A stretch of 64,000 bases of DNA from assembly GCA_947652115.1 (NCBI GenBank), contig OX393569.1, positions 12,119,441-12,183,440 of the forward strand. Direction: 5' to 3'. This document shows, piece by piece, positions 25,960 to 36,693 of the stretch. A model generated the notes under the pieces. It was not told the DNA's origin and ran no database searches. It saw nothing but the letters and a program-made list of their open reading frames with translations. The DNA is from Blastomussa wellsi (taxonomy: Eukaryota > Cnidaria > Anthozoa > Scleractinia > Plerogyridae). The position numbers were made by a program, and so were the translations under genes. Every line of letters begins with the position of its first letter. Position 1 is the first letter of the stretch.

Positions 25960-27177
25960 GGGGATTGCGTTACACTTGTGCCCACTAACGCCTGCTTAAC
26001 AGAGGCCAACATTCCTTTCCGCCGCTTCGCCAATCAGATTTTACCTACTAAAATCCGGAAAGCCGACCTTCACCTTGACCGCCGCTTAGCCAATCAGATT
26101 TTATGAACTAAAATCCCCACGACGCCTCTCCCGCCGCGAGACACGCGATGAGATGAAACCTGCCTGGGACGATTGATTTTGCTCCAAGTCAGAGATTTCT
26201 CTGGTAAATTCATTTTAGATGAAAGCAATTTGCGAAGGGAAACTTATTTACTGAAGGGAAGAGAGATGCACTCCTTAATTTATCAACTGGCTACGGTAAG
26301 CTTTGCCTTCAGTGTGTTCGACAGTCTCATTGATTTTCAGTTTTCATATTTTTCCCCACAGCTCCGCAAAAAGACGTACAATCCAGCAACGAATTACTGA
26401 AGTTCAGCCAAATGAAAAGCTAGCCTATGGGTCAAAGTTACAACGTTTCAGACTCTACACGACTGCGTAGTTGGTGTTCGGAAGAATATTATTTCAAGTG
26501 TGTGCGCCGTTCATAATCGTCGGTTGTTCGATCCCAATTTTAAGCAAATGGAGGCCTCGAATCAAAGGGCCAATGAACTATAGAAAGGAGAAGTTGAACA
26601 TTTTTTTAACCAGCCTTTTAACCCAGCAGCGCTGGACGTTTTAAATCGTTCTGTCGCACGCTTGTCGAATGAATGATTCAGCGCGGTGAAGTTGTATTCG
26701 CCTTGACTGGCTCTTTCCAATTTTAATACCCTTTGATTTGTTCGCTCGTAAATACCACGGATGTGGACCTCTGGTGATTTCTAAATTAATTCCGCTTTGC
26801 GTTTTCGAGTTGGCAAAGTCTTTTGTAGCATTTTATAGCGTTGAAATAAGTATTTCTGACCCACTGTTGTGTTTATGGGAGAGAGATCATCTTTCCCAAA
26901 ATATTAACCCTTCCAACTTATGACAGAATCAGACTCGCACGCTTACCTCTTGCATTCACAATAAATAATATTTTGTTGTTTCAACCATCGAAATACACCA
27001 GAGTATTGTATCCAACAGCGCCGGCGAAGAACGGATTCGCGGGAAATTTAATAACGATCGTTTTGAATGCCTACAGACAATGCTGATTGGTTAGTTTGTC
27101 TTGCGAAAGACAATGGGAAAGGAATGTTGGTCGCGATTAAGCAGGCGTTAGTGGGGACAAGTGGTAACGCAATCCCC
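25960..27177. mobile_element. 1.2-kb inverted-repeat element with TA flanks
   Basis: The ends are inverted copies over about 61 bp: 25,960-26,020 begins GGGGATTGCGTTAC and 27,116-27,177 is its reverse complement with a few changes. The dinucleotide TA flanks both ends, as in Tc1/mariner-like target duplications. No transposase frame is visible, so it is non-autonomous. Near its left end an imperfect 62-bp-spaced direct repeat (about 26,020-26,118) carries GCCAATCAGATTTTA boxes. The rest is unrecognised AT-rich sequence. Confidence 0.8.
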
Positions 27178-27508
27178 TAATAACGCCTGCGTAGGAGGCT
27201 ATGGAAGACTTGAAAAGAATCTAACGCGGGGACAACACCACGTGAACACGAGTCCACAAGAGGAAAAAGGATCATCGGACTTACTGTAACGGATAAGCCT
27301 GTTCAAAAGAGAGACGATTGTGCACTTGATCGAAAGTAATGTCAATCAATAGAAAGTTACTTTTAATCTATTTGAATTAAGTATTTATAAGAGCAGGGAG
27401 AATTGTTCCCAGGGACCACGGACTGTGCTGTGAAACCATTTAACATACTTTTTGGTTGTGGATTATTACTTACATGTAACATACGGGACACAATAAAATC
27501 AAATTAAA

Positions 27509-27782
27509 ACATTTCTACTTTTGTCTCTGAGAAGTCTTGGGGTGGGGGTATGCCACCACTCCATCTGTTTGCCTATATAAACGAGTGTCCTGTACAGACA
27601 TTACTACTTTTGACTTGGGGGTGGGGGTATCCTACCTCTCCATCTGTTATCCTATATAAGCGAGTGTCCTCTACAGACATTTCTACTTTTGACATGGGGG
27701 TATCCTTCCTCTCCATCTTTTGGCCTATATAAGCGGGTGTCCTGTACAGTCATTTCTAATTTTGTCTCTGAGAAGTTTTGTT
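27509..27782 (+). promoter_or_regulatory. triplicated TATA-box unit (tandem core promoters?)
   Basis: Three head-to-tail units (27,509-27,597; 27,598-27,676; 27,677-27,749) and a partial fourth share the order TTCTACTTTTG, a G-rich stretch, CTCCATCTGTT, CCTATATAA, then GAGTGTCCTGTACAG. Each has a TATATAA box, at about 27,574, 27,653 and 27,726. The spacing from TATA to the end of the unit is about 17-18 bp, close to that expected for a start site. Unit length varies in the G-rich part while the TATA segment stays constant. Transcription is inferred, not shown. Confidence 0.5.
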
Positions 27783-27941
27783 GTTGTGCTACGCTGTGAC
27801 TATTTTCATAGAAGAAAACGAAGGTACGATTTTTTTTTCTTTTTTCATAAAACTCCTCAAAAATCTAAGTAGTTAGCGTGTCAGGCGGTAACCAATCCGC
27901 ACCGATTTAATTAAGCCTCAGCTGTTTTCGAAGTGAGAAAA

Positions 27942-28101
27942 TAACCGTTATCTAAATTTTAATTTCCGGCGACAATGAGTGGGGTGGCGCCTTCATGACA
28001 CCCACCCTGGGGATTCAGAGTCGTCAGGGATTTCGGTACACGCCTCTGGGATCCATGGGTTCAATGCTGTCCCTTAAAAAGAGGGGGACCGGAAAGCTAA
28101 C
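27942..28101 (+). other. candidate coding exon ending at a GTAAGT donor
   Basis: An open frame follows the last in-frame stop near 27,950 and runs through an ATG at 27,995 (MTPTLGIQSRQGFRY, then a Gly/Ser/Met-rich stretch) to a strong splice donor-like CTAACTGTAAGTACC at about 28,098. It lies some 250 bp downstream of the triplicated TATA units on the same strand. I do not recognise the product and saw no partner exon, so this is a weak call. Confidence 0.22.
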
Positions 28102-28261
28102 TGTAAGTACCTACGTTATCATGCATGTGTTATCGATTTTTGAGCAAGGAAATTTGAGACCGATCCTAGTCCTCTGTCGAGGCTGGTGGGCTGTTTTTCC
28201 AACATGGCCGATTATTCACTTTGTGAGTGCTGCCATCTAGAATTTAAGTATCCCCGTGCTC

Positions 28262-28547
28262 GATTCCGATTGGCGAAAATTAACAGCGCCATCTTGGATT
28301 GAATCCTACAATCTGATTGGTCGAGAGCCGTCACGTGGGCGAAATACTCAATTCTGATTGGCTGGGCGGTATATGAGCGTCGTTTACTACTATCTGTACC
28401 GATTCATTCAACTGAGCGAGCTATTAAACACAAAAATTGATTATGCCGGCCGTTTACGCCCGTTTCGCAAAATTACAATCTGGTTTTGACGAAACACAAA
28501 CTAAAACTTCTTTTAATACTTACATCCAACTTCGTTTACATTTGTAG
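28262..28547 (+). promoter_or_regulatory. CCAAT/TATA promoter-like cluster with a 34-codon frame
   Basis: Three GATTGG motifs (inverted CCAAT boxes) occur between about 28,268 and 28,360, followed by CACGTG-type and GGGCGG motifs, a TATATGAG element at about 28,371, and an ATG at 28,443 opening a 34-codon frame (MPAVYARFAKLQSGF at its start) that ends at 28,547. Order and spacing resemble a polymerase II promoter, such as those of histone-type genes. The short frame is not recognised and may be the stub of a lost gene. Confidence 0.35.
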
Positions 28548-28827
28548 TAGCCTGAAGATGTTTTAACAGTTAAAACTGAGGGACAGAAACCATTGTTAAA
28601 GCTATGCGAAAGCAAGCACGATTCGAGTGAAAGTTTGCTGAGTGAAGAGGCCGGCGTACGCAAGCAGTGAGGAAGCCAACTCATTTCGGCGATGTCAATT
28701 ACGATGATTTAAGCCAATCAAACATCATAAAGTTTTACTTCCGGTGCAGTCGAAATTTCTCGAGGGTAAAAAAGCGCAACTTCTGTTTTTTTTTTACTAA
28801 ATCGAAAGAAAATGCGTTTTTCTAGAA

Positions 28828-28953
28828 ACGTAAGCATGCATTTTTGGAAAATCAAAATAACAAAAACATGGTGCACAAAAATGTGGTTATCAAACCACAT
28901 TTTGTCATTATTTTTAAAGTTTTCGTGCTAAAGAAAAACGCATGCTTACAATT
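28828..28953. repeat. imperfect foldback repeat
   Basis: GTAAGCATGC near 28,830 pairs with GCATGCTTAC near 28,940. The two arms stay partly complementary to a centre at about 28,890, where AAAATGTGGTT pairs with AACCACATTTT around a 4-bp loop. Confidence 0.6.
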
Positions 28954-29574
28954 CTTAAGATTGATGTACAGTTTGACCTGATACTGCAAACGGGAAATAA
29001 GACCGTATAGTCCGGGAGCATATGTTCAAAAATCAGGTTCCGTGGGCAATTCGCGAAGAAAGCAAGCCACTAGGCTAGTTTTGTTCAGGGGACCTAAAAG
29101 AACAAGAAAAGTGATGTTGCCATCTTTGCAACCCGCACGGAGGTCTTTTAAGGGGTATTTTGAATAATGACGTCAAATGCCTAGCATGGAAACGAGGCTG
29201 TGGATAAAACTGTATCATATCTCTTACAAACAGGGCTCAAATCTCCGCATATTATCAGGATGTTTAAGTATGTAATAATGTATGACTTAATCTATTGTTT
29301 TCAGGTCACGTGATCACCGTGACATGAAAACGAGGCTCCGAGTAGTTAATTTAAAGTTGATAAAGGCCGCAAAATCAAGAAAACTTTTAATAAAATGCAT
29401 CACGTTTTTGCAAGGGTAAAAGAAGCAATAACATTCTTATTTAACAAGATATTTGAGGGATATCGTGCATTGTTCTCAGTTTTATAATAAAAGTTCTCGC
29501 ATTAGAGCTTAGAAAAAAATCACAGGTAGTCCATCTCAGAGAAGCATCACCTCCGGTTCTTGAAAATATATGTC

Positions 29575-29864
29575 AAAAAAAAATGTCAAATGAACGATTA
29601 TAGTGGTCATGCACTTAGCTACACCAAGCTAATTCTCAGACATGCCACTCAAACTGAGGGAAACAAATATTTCAAATGAACATAACAAGCTTAAAAATCC
29701 CAACTGGCGGGAGGCGGACCAGTTGGCTATATACAAGCATGACCGAGGAGTTGAACTAGGGTCCACTAAGAAACAACTCCAGCTAAGTGGTCAGAGCGGG
29801 ACTTGAACCCGTGACCTCCGGATTTCAAGTCCGGCGCCCTAACCACTCGGCCACGCTGCCCCCA
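29575..29864 (-). mobile_element. tRNA(Ser)-derived SINE
   Basis: On the minus strand 29,861-29,789 has the layout of a tRNA: box A (GTGGCCGAGTGGTTAGG), a 5-bp anticodon stem CCGGA/TCCGG around the loop CTTGAAA (anticodon TGA, serine), and box B GGGTTCAAGTCC. The acceptor ends do not pair, one T-stem pair is lost and the long variable arm of a true tRNA(Ser) is missing, so it is not a working tRNA gene. It continues into about 200 bp of unrelated body (ending near GACCACTATAAT) and a T-rich tail. ATATAT occurs at both edges as a possible target duplication. Boxes A and B would act as an internal polymerase III promoter. Confidence 0.82.
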
Positions 29865-30116
29865 TATATATTAGTATTTTTTCCTTATCCACATTGTTAC
29901 ATGAAAAAAATGCCAAACACTGCTCATGTGTTCAAAGAAACTTATGGAAAAAACATAAATCGGACACAGGCTTCCTGTCTGTTTCTCTGAGAGACTGGGA
30001 AGTAGTATGATGCAGTAACAATGGTCAGCGGTATTTATAAGCTAAAAAGCAGTCCGCCATGTTTGATCTGTGATGTCTGTAAGTACACAATAATATCATG
30101 ATATCTTTCATTCGTA

Positions 30117-33100
30117 ATGGCAGATAAAGGAGTCCAAAGTAAGCTAGATTTTAAGTTGTCTTATTTGTCAAAAAGAAACTGACGAAAGGTTAATTGAGAA
30201 TCCAGTGTCGCACGAAAAGTTGCTCAAGTCAATCGAAGAAAGAATCCAATATGGCGATTCTCAGTACTCTGTTATCTGGAACCAATTACGGGATGCCACC
30301 CCACAGCAGTTAGCAGGAAACACAGCATCATGGCACAGAAGTTGCTATCAAGAAGCCACTCATGCAGGGAAGCTAAAGAGAGCCAAAGCATGATATGATA
30401 GAGGAGGTGGCTCCTGCACAAGCTCTAAACGAAAAAAAGAGGAGAAGAAGTTTACGCGATCGCAAACATCGCCGTACAACAAGGAGTTATGCTTTTTTTG
30501 TGAGCAAGGTGCTGGCTATAGAGATTCTCTGCATTCCGTCAGCACGGCATCGGCAGGGCAGTCGATTCGGGCTGCTGTCCAGGTCCTTGGAGATGCAAGA
30601 TTGCTAACAAAACTTTCAACGGCCATCGACACTAACGATGAATTGTTATTTGAATAAAGTAACAAATGTGTTGCGTCATTTAGAGAGTAACTCTGATCAA
30701 GATAGTGGAGAGTTAGCTGCTAAGGTAGAGTTCTTAGATATTACAAAGATGGCATTGAGAGAAGGCAAACCTCTAAATATGGTAGAGCTAGAAGTAATGT
30801 ATGGGAGTGTCTTACGTGAAAATGATGTGGCAGATCCGTCATGTTCGAGGAAGGCGCTTATCCTATACCAGAGAGCATTTTTCTCTCAACAAGATCCGCA
30901 GATGGTTAAGGAAATCGAGGAATGCGCAAGGCAGCTGGGAAGTGCTTGTGACACGGGCCCCAAGGAAGAGGTCAAAGTAGCTAGTGCAAGAATGGTGGAG
31001 GTCATAAAGTCCCTAGATGTGATCGGGAAAATTAAGACCTTTGAGGAAGGAAAGAGTGAGATTCCAGAATTCCAGGTGTTCCGATGTTACATGCAAATGA
31101 TAATGGAGATGATGCAGTTCATTAGAGCGGTCCGAACAGGGGACTGGCAGCTGCATCTTACGTCGTTGGAGTTGTTTACAAGATACTTCTTTGCTCATGA
31201 CCGTCTTAATTACGCCAGAATGATTCCACTTTACCTTACTGAAATGAAGATGTTGAAGAGATATATCAAGAGTTCCTGGAAGGTAATTGGGTCGTTAACA
31301 AGAACCCGGATGTGCCATTTTGTGCTTTGGGTGCAGACCATGCCCTAGAACAAATAAATCGCTCAATGAAAGTCTCAGGAGGGCTAGTTGGTATCACCCT
31401 GAGTCCACACGCCCGCACTAAATTCTTTCTCATTGCTCCCGAGCTTGCCCGTCTAGCCGAAGATGCTAAAGAAATGGCTGGAACCACTTCGGCAAAGGAA
31501 GGTACCCATCATCACACCTTGTCAGCTTCTGTGATTTCCCGTGAAGAGAAAAATATTGAAAAGCTGGTAACAACAGTGGAGAATTTCACAAATCCCTTCA
31601 TTGAACAGAGCAACGATCTCTTCAACCTTGTGACAAAGGTGGTAATGCCGAACAAAGTAAAGGAAGATCTCTTGGAGCAGAAAAAGATTGGCCAGGAACT
31701 GTTCCAGTCATTTGTTAAGGATCGAATCAAGTCTGGAAAAATCAATCTTTGGTCACCGATGAAGAAAAGAAAGCTCCAGACATGGAAAACCATGGGGAAG
31801 ACGATCACAGTTTCCAGTGCCGGCCAAATAGTGGAGATACAAGAAGACCGAAACCTGTTTGCGCGCATGATGGTCATATGCAAAAGCAGACCCGAGATTG
31901 ACATCCAGGAAGCTGTTGGAACATACGAATTTACAGTGGTTCCAAGATCTATGTTTGCTACAGACGGAGAAATGCTGCACTGTCCAACCAAAAGTGCATT
32001 GATGCCCATACTAGAGAAGCTGCCAGCCAATGCAGATGAGTGCAGAACTGCAGGTCAAGATGCTGCTCATCAGGGGGAAAGAATGAGAGTCTCTGTCATC
32101 GATGCAATGGCTGAAGTACAATCCCTTGACAAGCCTGAGTGGATTAAAAGCTGCTCGCACCTAGCAGATCACTTTACATGTCGCATCCTTGATAAGTATG
32201 GAGACAGTGACGAGATCCGCCTCATCTTTGATCGATACGATCTTCCGTCATCCCTGAAGGAAGCTACACGCAGGAAGAGACAGGGGAACCACCATTCAGT
32301 TTTTTACCGCATAACGTCTTCCACGCATATCGCCAAGGTCACGATGAAGAAGCTGCTTTCCCATGCTAATACAAAGAATGAGCTGGCGGAATACTTCGCG
32401 CAGAAGACCCTCGAGCATGCAGAGCAAAATGGAACCCGGGTGGTGGTAGCATACGGTTGTGAATGCAAGGGAAACAAGAAAGATATGTCGTATCTGAAGA
32501 GTGACCACGAAGAAGCTGACACGAAGATCCTCCTGCATGCCCTAGATGCTACAGAAAATGGAGCGACAGAAATCAGGATACATTCCCCAGACACAGATAT
32601 TTTTATTCTCTCCTTGAGGCGATATCCCGATCTCTGTCAGAATACAGTGTTTGTGACTGGCAAAGGTCAGAACCACCGCGAGATCAAGCTGCAGCCAATA
32701 GTTCGTGCTCTTGGCCCTTCAAAGACGGCAGCACTACCGGCCTTCCATGCCTTGACAGGTGCGGACAATACTGACTCATTCTCCAACAAGGGTAAACTTA
32801 CGTGCTGGAGTGTTTTTAATGAAGCCAGTGAAGATGTAATCTGCGCATTATCAACACTCGGGACAAGTGATCTGCCAAGCAGCCAATCCCAGAAAGCAGT
32901 AGAAAAGCTTGTCTGCCAGTTCTTTCTTCCAAAGACAAACATCTCCACAGTCAAGGCGTTGAGATGGTGGCTCTTCACAAAGAAGCAAGCAAAATCAGAA
33001 CGACTTCCACCGACATTAGCTGCATTGTATCAGTCCATTCTTCGCGCCCACTATCAGTTACTAGTGTGGAATAGTGACAGGATCCCCAATCCAGCCTTGC

Positions 33101-33420
33101 CATCACCGAAGGACTTCGGCTGGGAATGGAAAGAAGAGGACAAGGCATGGATTCCCGTCATGACGACACTACCCCCCGCACCAGAGGCCATCATTCATCT
33201 CGTGAAGTGCAGATGTGTTAAGGAAAGGTGTACCACCAAGCGCTGCCAGTGCAGGAAGGCTGAAATGAACTGCACAGATCTCTGTGGCTGTTCTGATACG
33301 GGCGAAGCTTGCGAGAATATGCCTGAAGACGTCGATGATGACGATGACGATCATGATGATGAAGCCGAGTACGAATACATATCTGATTCAGATAATGATT
33401 TTGACAGTGAAGATTACTAG
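30117..33420 (+). pseudogene. transposon gene: zinc-finger-like N-terminus, nuclease-like core, CXC-type C-terminus
   Basis: The gene opens at the ATG 30,117 (MADKGVQSKLDFK). Frame changes follow near 30,155, between about 30,390 and 30,640, and near 31,250. Across the frames it shows a CLICQ pair of cysteines (30,157), an HRSC box, a second CFFCEQ knuckle (near 30,490), a helical middle, and a 702-codon uninterrupted C-terminal frame from 31,312 to 33,420. Counted within that frame, the acidic motifs SDHEEADTKILLHA (about 398), SPDTDIFIL (about 425) and PAFHALTGADN (about 476) resemble the spaced acidic residues of PIN/FEN-type nucleases. A cysteine cluster (about 632-670, CRCVKERCTTKRCQC) resembles CXC/TSO1 DNA-binding domains, and an Asp/Glu-rich tail follows. 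It is the sole gene between the inverted repeats, so it is probably the transposition protein. Nuclease activity is inferred from motifs only. Confidence 0.78.
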
Positions 33421-34373
33421 TGAACTTAGATTCCGCTTCCAATGTTAATAGCAGAAGTAACGTCTTATCTCCACTACTAGCTGTAGCTCGAAATTTACAG
33501 TTGTTGTACAATTTTGAAACAGGAGTCTATTATACCCTGTATCAAGTGTTAGTATTCACATCAGGTAAACTTCAATCAGAAAAATAAAACAGGTTCTTTG
33601 AATTACATGTAGTTACTTTTTTTCGCAGCAACCAAAAACGTTCTTCTTAGGGATGGGTTCCCTGTGGTTTCTATAAAGCTCTAATGCAAGAAAAGTTATC
33701 ATAAAAACGAGAAAAATGGATGATATTGCTCAATTATCTTGCTAATTAAAGAATATTTTTGTTTTATTCCCTGGAAACAAGCAACAGATTTTGGAAAAAG
33801 GTCTTCTTGATTTTGCGGGCTTTGTCAACTTTAAATTAACTACTCGGAGCCTCGTTTTCATGTCATGGTGATCACGTGACCTGAAAACAATAGATTAAGT
33901 CATACATTATTACATACTTAACACATCCTGATAATATGCGGAGATTTGAGCCCTGTTTGTAAGAGATATGATACAGTTTTATCCACAGCCTCGTTTCCAT
34001 GCTAGGCATTTGACGTCATTATTCAAAATACCCCTTAAAAGACCTCCGTGCGGGTTGCAAAGATGGCAACATCACTTTTCTTGTTGTTTTATGTCCCCTG
34101 AACGCAACTAGCTTAGTGGCTTGCTTTCTTCACGAATTGCCCACGGGAGTACATATGCTCCTCGACTAGTAAGTGTCTTCCGGAAAACTCAATTTTTCGT
34201 TCTGGGTCACGTGATATTGGGCGTGTCCCGATGACGTCATGATCTTGATTGCACCTACACTCAAAGTCTACTGTCGAAATTTAGTTTCATAAAAACAGTG
34301 AATTTTCCCTAGCAACGGCCCGAAAAGGTACCGTTCAGGGCCCTAATACCGGGCGGAAAAACCGACCAGACTA

Positions 34374-34580
34374 AGGGCCTGATTACATGGACCGGGCTTG
34401 TTTCAGTTTGCCGAGATCTCGGTACGTCTGTTAAACGCAACAAAAATCAACTTCGCGATTACATGACAACCGGGCCAGCCCGGTTAGCCGACAAAGAAAC
34501 CCATCCCGGCAAACCGGGCCAGCCCGGCTCATGTAATCAGGCCCTAACCGGGCCAGCCCGGTTCATGTAACGAGGCCCTG
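34374..34580. mobile_element. small inverted-repeat element with CCGGGCCAGCCCGG palindromes
   Basis: AGGGCCTGATTACATG at 34,374 is matched by its reverse complement CATGTAATCAGGCCCT ending at 34,545, giving a 172-bp foldback. The palindrome CCGGGCCAGCCCGG occurs three times (near 34,470, 34,513 and 34,548). The third copy is followed by a further related end (CATGTAACGAGGCCCT to 34,579), as if one end had been duplicated or a second copy nested. It is non-coding. Confidence 0.75.
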
Positions 34581-35800
34581 AAAACAACAAGGGCCTGGAG
34601 GAGGTTACGTTGCATTGAGATGTTGTTTATCGCCCTGGTCCACCTTGCCAGCTCCACTGCCACCCTAGCGTCTAAAGAACATTACTGGGTAAATTAAAGG
34701 TTGCCAGCGGGCGTGTGGAAAACATAGGTTCCGGAAACCGGAACCGGAATTTTAAATGTTTTAATTTTTATTATTGTTTTGTTATTATTGTTGCCCATTT
34801 TTACATTTTAATCATATCAAAGAGAGTTTCCTTGAAGCACGACTAAAGTTCGAGCCCGAGTCAATGTTTTTTACTTGTTTTTGCCTTCTCTTCTATTTTT
34901 AAATAAATAGTTTAAATTGACTAATTAAAAATATATTTTAATTTGACATTAATATTGATCATTGTCACTGAAGTGATATAAATAAAAAACAACAAATCCT
35001 GGCGTCCACTTCAATTTTAATTAGGCACTTGTAGCTGAATACACCACGCAACGCAAGATCTTGTAAAATACGCAATATTACGAGAATTTATGAAAAAAAG
35101 CTTTTATAAATATTTTTGAAGTTGGCTCGACGACGCTAAACGAAGAAAAGTAAGGGGACGGCCTTATCACTGTTAAAATCACCCTAAAAAGAAAAATAAT
35201 GAAGCCGCCAGAATGTCACTAACATATTGTTGGAAAACGAAGGGAAAAAAACAAAGGCAAATTTGGAATGGAACTGGTGCTTCCTTGTGATATCGGTTCC
35301 AGATGAGAAAAAGAACTGATACTAAGAGTCAAGTAATGAAATGTAATGTCAAACTTTATTTAAACACGGAAAACTAAAACTCGTTACAACTGTTTTAAAT
35401 GATTGCCGTGTGGGAATCCGATATCTCGGATACCCCTTTTAAACTGCCCAATAGAACCAACACTTTTTAAATACTGGGGCAAGTTATTCCACAAACAAGC
35501 CCCGTTATAACAAAAGCTTCGTTTCAAGTAATTAGTATTTGGCTTGGGCAGCGAAAGTTTACCTTACCTCTTCAGTTATAATCATTAGCATGGCGTTGAG
35601 TGAAAAGACATTGAAGATATTCTGATAAGAACAGATTAAAGTGCAAAATTAAACGAAAGATTTATTTAAATCATGTCATTTTCTCTTTGCATGAACTTGA
35701 CCCTTTGCCACTGATAGCACAAGGAAACACAAGTTTACTTCCGATCACTGAGGTTAAGCCCTGTTGGGCAGGGTCAATATTTGGATGGGTGGCAGTTAAT

Positions 35801-35982
35801 CAATAGACCACACTTTCTATGGGTTTATAGGAGTAATAACCCACGCGGGATGCTTAGGAGAACACGAGAAAAGTTTATAAATCACGAGCCGCAGGGGAGT
35901 GATTTAAAAACTTTTCGAGTGTTCTCCCAAACATCCCAAGTGGGTTATTACCACTATAAACCCATAGAAAGTGTGGTCAATT
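35801..35982. repeat. long hairpin, ~80-bp arms
   Basis: GACCACACTTTCTATGGGTT at the left is matched by AACCCATAGAAAGTGTGGTC at the right. The arms run through GGGTTATTA and GAACAC boxes to a short centre near 35,890. It is a nearly perfect foldback typical of miniature transposable elements. The open frames across it are by-products. Confidence 0.85.
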
Positions 35983-36007
35983 GATTTTATATAATAATTC
36001 AGAAGAC

Positions 36008-36055
36008 GCGCGATTTTTCCATGGGTTTATCGGCACAATAAACCATAGCGCGCGC
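36008..36055. repeat. short GC-ended foldback
   Basis: GCGCG, a spacer and ATGGGTTTAT are mirrored by ATAAACCAT and GCGCGCGC around the centre CGGCAC. It shares the ATGGGTTTAT core with the longer hairpin immediately to its left, so the two may be related. Confidence 0.6.
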
Positions 36056-36693
36056 ATTGATTTTGTTATTATATAAACAGGAATAACCCCGTTGTTGGCT
36101 TTCCCTTTTATTTCTTTTTCGTTTTTTTTTTTGTCGTCGTAATTTTCAATGCTTATCCGTGACATTTAAGGTCTTTCCTTTGTCCAAATCAACGATCATC
36201 CCGTTTTGGTGTCGTTTCTTATTACTTCTTTGGCATTTTGTTGGGCAAAGGAGAGAGAGTTAGTGTAGAATTTGTACATATTTTATATGTATATTATTCT
36301 TGTATTAATATTTAGTTATTTATTAGAGAGAGGTAGAGAGAGCTAGAGATATTAAAAATTCCGGTTCCGGTTCCGCATTCATCTTTCCACATGCCCGTTG
36401 CCAGCTCGTCGAGTAAACGGAATCATTTTTTAACCCCATTAATTTCCAGCGTGGACAACCGGACTATACCACGGTTACCGGGTGAAACGTTCCCTTTGAT
36501 TGTGCGCTGCATATCATTTCGTTCGCACTTATCAATCCACTTCTTTAGCTTTGTTGTGTTACTATTACTTGTTATCAATGTATATAAACGGCAAACAGAA
36601 TGTGCTCCACCGTATACGGCGTTCATTCCAAAAGTCTATCAACACCAAAAAGTGATTTCCATTATGAAGGGATTCGGCTACCAGACTTCAACT

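Larger units (their letters stand above)
29006..34170 (+). mobile_element. 5.2-kb DNA transposon with ~540-bp terminal inverted repeats
   Basis: The segment 29,006-29,550 is the imperfect reverse complement of 33,630-34,170. Shared landmarks include the outer GGAGCATATG, GGGCAATTCG, the CTCCGCATATTATCAGGATG block, GGTCACGTGATCAC and ATTAGAGCTT. Between the repeats lies one decayed gene on the plus strand (30,117-33,420) and a SINE (about 29,575-29,864). Arms this long and still alignable over their full length, with only small indels, point to a DNA transposon. No target duplication is clear at the edges, and the superfamily cannot be named. Confidence 0.85.
34702..36403. mobile_element. 1.7-kb inverted-repeat element with GGTTCCGG ends
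   Basis: GGGCGTGTGGAAA followed by GGAACCGGAATTTT at 34,709-34,757 is mirrored by AAAATTCCGGTTCC followed by TTTCCACATGCCC at 36,355-36,397. The interior is AT-rich with no coding frame and contains two further foldbacks (35,801-35,982 and 36,008-36,055). The right end lies about 290 bp beyond the Spt6 polyadenylation signal. Confidence 0.65.

Noticed and set aside
29789..29861. Functional tRNA(Ser) gene, anticodon TGA
   Set aside because: The acceptor stem does not pair, a T-stem pair is lost and the long variable arm of tRNA(Ser) is absent. The sequence continues into a SINE body.
29787..29990. Open frame starting MVRAGLEPVTSGFQ
   Set aside because: It is the antisense reading of the tRNA-like SINE head, a common source of false proteins.
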